A DNA stretch of 13,466 nucleotides from Acidobacteriota bacterium (lineage in GTDB: Bacteria > Acidobacteriota > Blastocatellia > Pyrinomonadales > Pyrinomonadaceae). The stretch is from assembly GCA_023436495.1 (NCBI GenBank), contig JAEZIT010000052.1:1-13466 (forward strand). The letters run 5' to 3'. The position numbers and the translations under genes were made by a program. Below the pieces are notes generated by a model. It searched no databases and was not told the origin of the DNA. It saw only the letters and a program-made list of their open reading frames with translations. Positions 12,943-13,466 of this stretch are shown piece by piece (position 1 is the first letter of the stretch; the number at the start of each line of letters is the position of its first letter).

Positions 12943-13466
12943 TTACGTACGGCGCGGGCGTTTGTTGAGGATGCGAGCGATATCGTCAAGCAGTTTGTCG
13001 GCGTTGGCGGGTTTCGGGATGAACCTTGCGGCCCCGAGATCGACTGCTCTTTGCTTGTGCTTGGCGTCGGACCTGGACGTGACGACGATCACGGGAATAT
13101 CCGTAAAACGACGGTCGCCTTTTATCGTCGAAAGCAGCTCATAGCCATCCACCTTGGGCATATCGATGTCCGTCAGGATCACATCAGGATCGATAAGTCC
13201 GTTCTCCAGAACTTCTAAAGCGTCAAGGCCGTCCTTTGCCTCGGTCACGTTATAACCTGCTTCAGTCAAAATTCCCGAGGTTGCGTGCCGGACGATGGCA
13301 CTGTCGTCGACGACCAGAGCCGTCAGCGGCAAGTCCGATTCGGGCAGCGGTAGCTCGTCGGGCCGCACGGCGGCGGCCGATATGGTCAGCGGCAGGCGGA
13401 TCGTGAATGTCGTTCCCTTTTGCGGTTCGGTGTCGACGCTGAGCGTTCCCGAACGGCTTTCGATAC
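12943..13466 (-). CDS. CheA-like/hybrid histidine kinase, C-terminal part (receiver domain), cut by window edge
   Basis: Only the 3' end is in the window. The reading frame is open to the right edge, giving about 173 visible residues. The first 28 are the tail of a GHKL ATPase domain (SVDTEPQKGTTFTIRLPLT), matching the final strands of histidine kinases and especially CheA. After a linker of about 20 residues comes a complete receiver domain. Counting from the GTG at 13368, it has acidic D21-D22, phospho-acceptor D67 in ILTDIDMP, T97 in VVTSRS and K119 in IPKP. The SRSDAKHKQRA segment is typical of receivers fused to CheA-type kinases. That GTG is not the start, since upstream in-frame codons encode the kinase domain. 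No CheW-like domain fits between ATPase and receiver, unlike the usual CheA-hybrid order. The gene converges on the dehydrogenase with one base between the stop codons. Confidence 0.88.
   Translation of the reverse strand, partial: IESRSGTLSVDTEPQKGTTFTIRLPLTISAAAVRPDELPLPESDLPLTALVVDDSAIVRHATSGILTEAGYNVTEAKDGLDALEVLENGLIDPDVILTDIDMPKVDGYELLSTIKGDRRFTDIPVIVVTSRSDAKHKQRAVDLGAARFIPKPANADKLLDDIARILNKRPRRT

Noticed and set aside
12943..13368. Stand-alone receiver protein starting at GTG 13368
   Set aside because: Codons upstream remain open to the window edge and encode a recognisable kinase ATPase tail, so this is the end of a larger gene.

Overview
The window looks like a chromosomal segment of a moderately high-GC Gram-negative bacterium, most likely Acidobacteriota of the Blastocatellia/Pyrinomonadaceae type. 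This rests on gene style: a secreted protein joining delta-60 repeats to FG-GAP-like repeats, a TonB-dependent receptor with an N-terminal carboxypeptidase-regulatory-like domain, a GatB-type transamidation subunit, and several secreted proteins I cannot name. No rRNA or other taxonomic marker is present, so the assignment is an inference.

Region 1 (1-2336): a short left-edge intergenic stretch, then a leftward gene for a 700-residue exported repeat protein. It has a signal peptide, about seven delta-60 motifs, then six calcium-binding-like D-x-D/T-G-D repeats arranged as a duplicated block of three.

Region 2 (2337-8104): a divergent, rightward vitamin B12 uptake operon. The 461-base leader holds a strong sigma70-type promoter, a compact cobalamin riboswitch aptamer, a candidate antiterminator and a very strong intrinsic terminator hairpin. 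These precede btuF (lipoprotein receptor), btuC (permease), btuD (ATPase) and a TonB-dependent outer-membrane receptor that is probably the B12 porin. The set would move cobalamin across both membranes. The spacers are unusual: palindromes and a 24-base direct repeat carrying the btuC ribosome-binding site (btuF-btuC), purine repeats with two micro-ORFs (btuC-btuD), and a heptamer array GAATTNN x5 (btuD-receptor).

Region 3 (8105-8765): a single small gene with its own probable promoter, encoding a secreted protein with a charged helical middle and a Gly/Arg-rich tail.

Region 4 (8846-12941): a compact rightward cluster: gatB, two paralogous secreted proteins of unknown function, and a short-chain dehydrogenase/reductase. 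Gaps are 10, 36 and 6 bases, so co-transcription is likely. The paralogous pair shares a C-x12-C motif and several other invariant blocks. It is the best candidate here for an undescribed protein family.

Region 5 (12943-13466): the 3' end of a leftward sensor kinase gene, cut by the right edge. It shows the tail of a CheA/histidine-kinase-like ATPase domain fused directly to a receiver domain, and converges on the dehydrogenase with a single base between the stop codons.

Most of the window is well-conserved function. The parts that merit a second look are the riboswitch switching architecture, the repeat-laden operon spacers and the paralogous secreted pair. I see no CRISPR array, tRNA, rRNA, transposase or phage gene.
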